A DNA stretch of 5,634 bases from Armatimonadota bacterium. GTDB lineage: Bacteria > Armatimonadota > UBA5829. Of the stretch, positions 5,340 to 5,634 are shown one piece after another. Location of the stretch: NCBI GenBank assembly GCA_026415535.1, contig JAOAGX010000159.1:1-5634 (forward strand), in the 5' to 3' direction. The notes under the pieces were generated by a model. That model saw only the letters and a list, made by a program, of their open reading frames with translations, was not told the origin of the DNA and made no database searches. The first letter of the stretch is position 1; each line of letters opens with the position of its first letter. Both the position numbers and the translations under genes were made by a program.

Positions 5340-5634
5340 TTATCGTAACGACTCTGGCAAGTCTGCCAATTTGAGTTTCACGCTAAAAGTCTTTCCTCTG
5401 CGAGATAGTCGTAGGGTAAGCGTGTCACCCGCCCGGGCCTTGCGTAGAACGTCTTGCAGATCGGCAACACTTGTAATCTTTTCTCCCCCAGCCTCAAGCA
5501 CCACGTCGCCCGGTTTAATACCGGCCTCCTCAGCAGGTCCGCCCACGTATACTTCCGCAACAAGAGCACCGTCCGTACTGGTTAGCCCAAGTTGCCTCGC
5601 CATACGTGCCGATATATCCCAGCATGCCATGCCC
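5340..5634 (-). CDS. HtrA/DegP-like protein, C-terminal PDZ domain (5' end outside window)
   Basis: The frame is open at the right edge of the window and ends with TAA at 5342-5340, leaving about 97 C-terminal residues. These form one PDZ domain: MARQLGL..TDGALVAEV, then GGPAEEAGIKPGDVVLEAGGEKI (the GGPA.xAGIKPGD core is diagnostic), LQDVLRKARAGDTLTLRLSRRGK, and a final beta strand with a short tail. The start pattern (a G..xxDIS..MARQLGL segment just before the PDZ core) is that of trypsin-like S1C proteases, where the domain follows the protease and binds exposed C-termini of envelope proteins. The protease domain itself is outside the window, so a non-protease PDZ protein remains possible. 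The in-frame ATG at 5630 is internal. The gene runs towards the kor operon and ends 68 bases before the small lysine-rich gene. Confidence 0.82.
   Translation of the reverse strand, partial: GMACWDISARMARQLGLTSTDGALVAEVYVGGPAEEAGIKPGDVVLEAGGEKITSVADLQDVLRKARAGDTLTLRLSRRGKTFSVKLKLADLPESLR

Overview
The window is a 5.6 kb piece of a bacterial chromosome with roughly balanced base composition. It has two + strand gene groups followed by a short - strand group. No tRNA, rRNA, CRISPR array, integrase or transposase gene was found. An oxygen-sensitive 2-oxoacid:ferredoxin oxidoreductase suggests an anaerobe, or a lineage with anaerobic ancestry. A palindrome of the 'HPERSEESK' type suggests one of the environmental phyla where such repeats are common, such as Armatimonadota, Acidobacteriota or Chloroflexota. 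Both points are inference; the phylum cannot be fixed from the sequence alone.

Region 1 (1-2205, + strand) looks like a cell-envelope cluster. It contains the C-terminal end of a family 2 glycosyltransferase (cut by the window edge), a six-helix rhomboid-fold membrane protein that appears to lack the protease catalytic histidine and the HxxxN motif, a possible 52-residue ORF, and a MraY/WecA-type polyprenyl-phosphate sugar-phosphate transferase. The 52-residue ORF shares an ATGA stop/start overlap with the transferase. A GT2 enzyme near a GT4-type phosphotransferase fits assembly or decoration of a lipid-linked glycan.

Region 2 (2208-5134, + strand) is a complete four-subunit 2-oxoacid:ferredoxin oxidoreductase in the order ferredoxin subunit, alpha, beta, gamma (korD-korA/vorB-korB-korC). 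The ferredoxin gene starts 2 bases after the transferase stop, so the two regions may share a transcript. Together the subunits would oxidatively decarboxylate a 2-oxoacid (2-oxoisovalerate or another branched-chain acid, or 2-oxoglutarate) to the acyl-CoA and reduce ferredoxin; the alpha subunit most resembles VorB. The alpha and beta genes are separated by 267 bases that hold a long imperfect hairpin repeat of the HPERSEESK class, a 17-bp perfect palindrome and a third inverted repeat. This is the most unusual structure in the window.

Region 3 (5149-5634, - strand) converges on region 2. It has the C-terminal PDZ domain of an HtrA/DegP-like protein (cut by the window edge) and, downstream of it, a 40-residue lysine-rich protein with a near-perfect ribosome binding site.

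Most of the window is ordinary metabolism and envelope biology. I did not find a convincing new multi-gene system. The points worth a second look are the repeat-filled gap inside the kor/vor operon, the degenerate rhomboid, and the two small ORFs.
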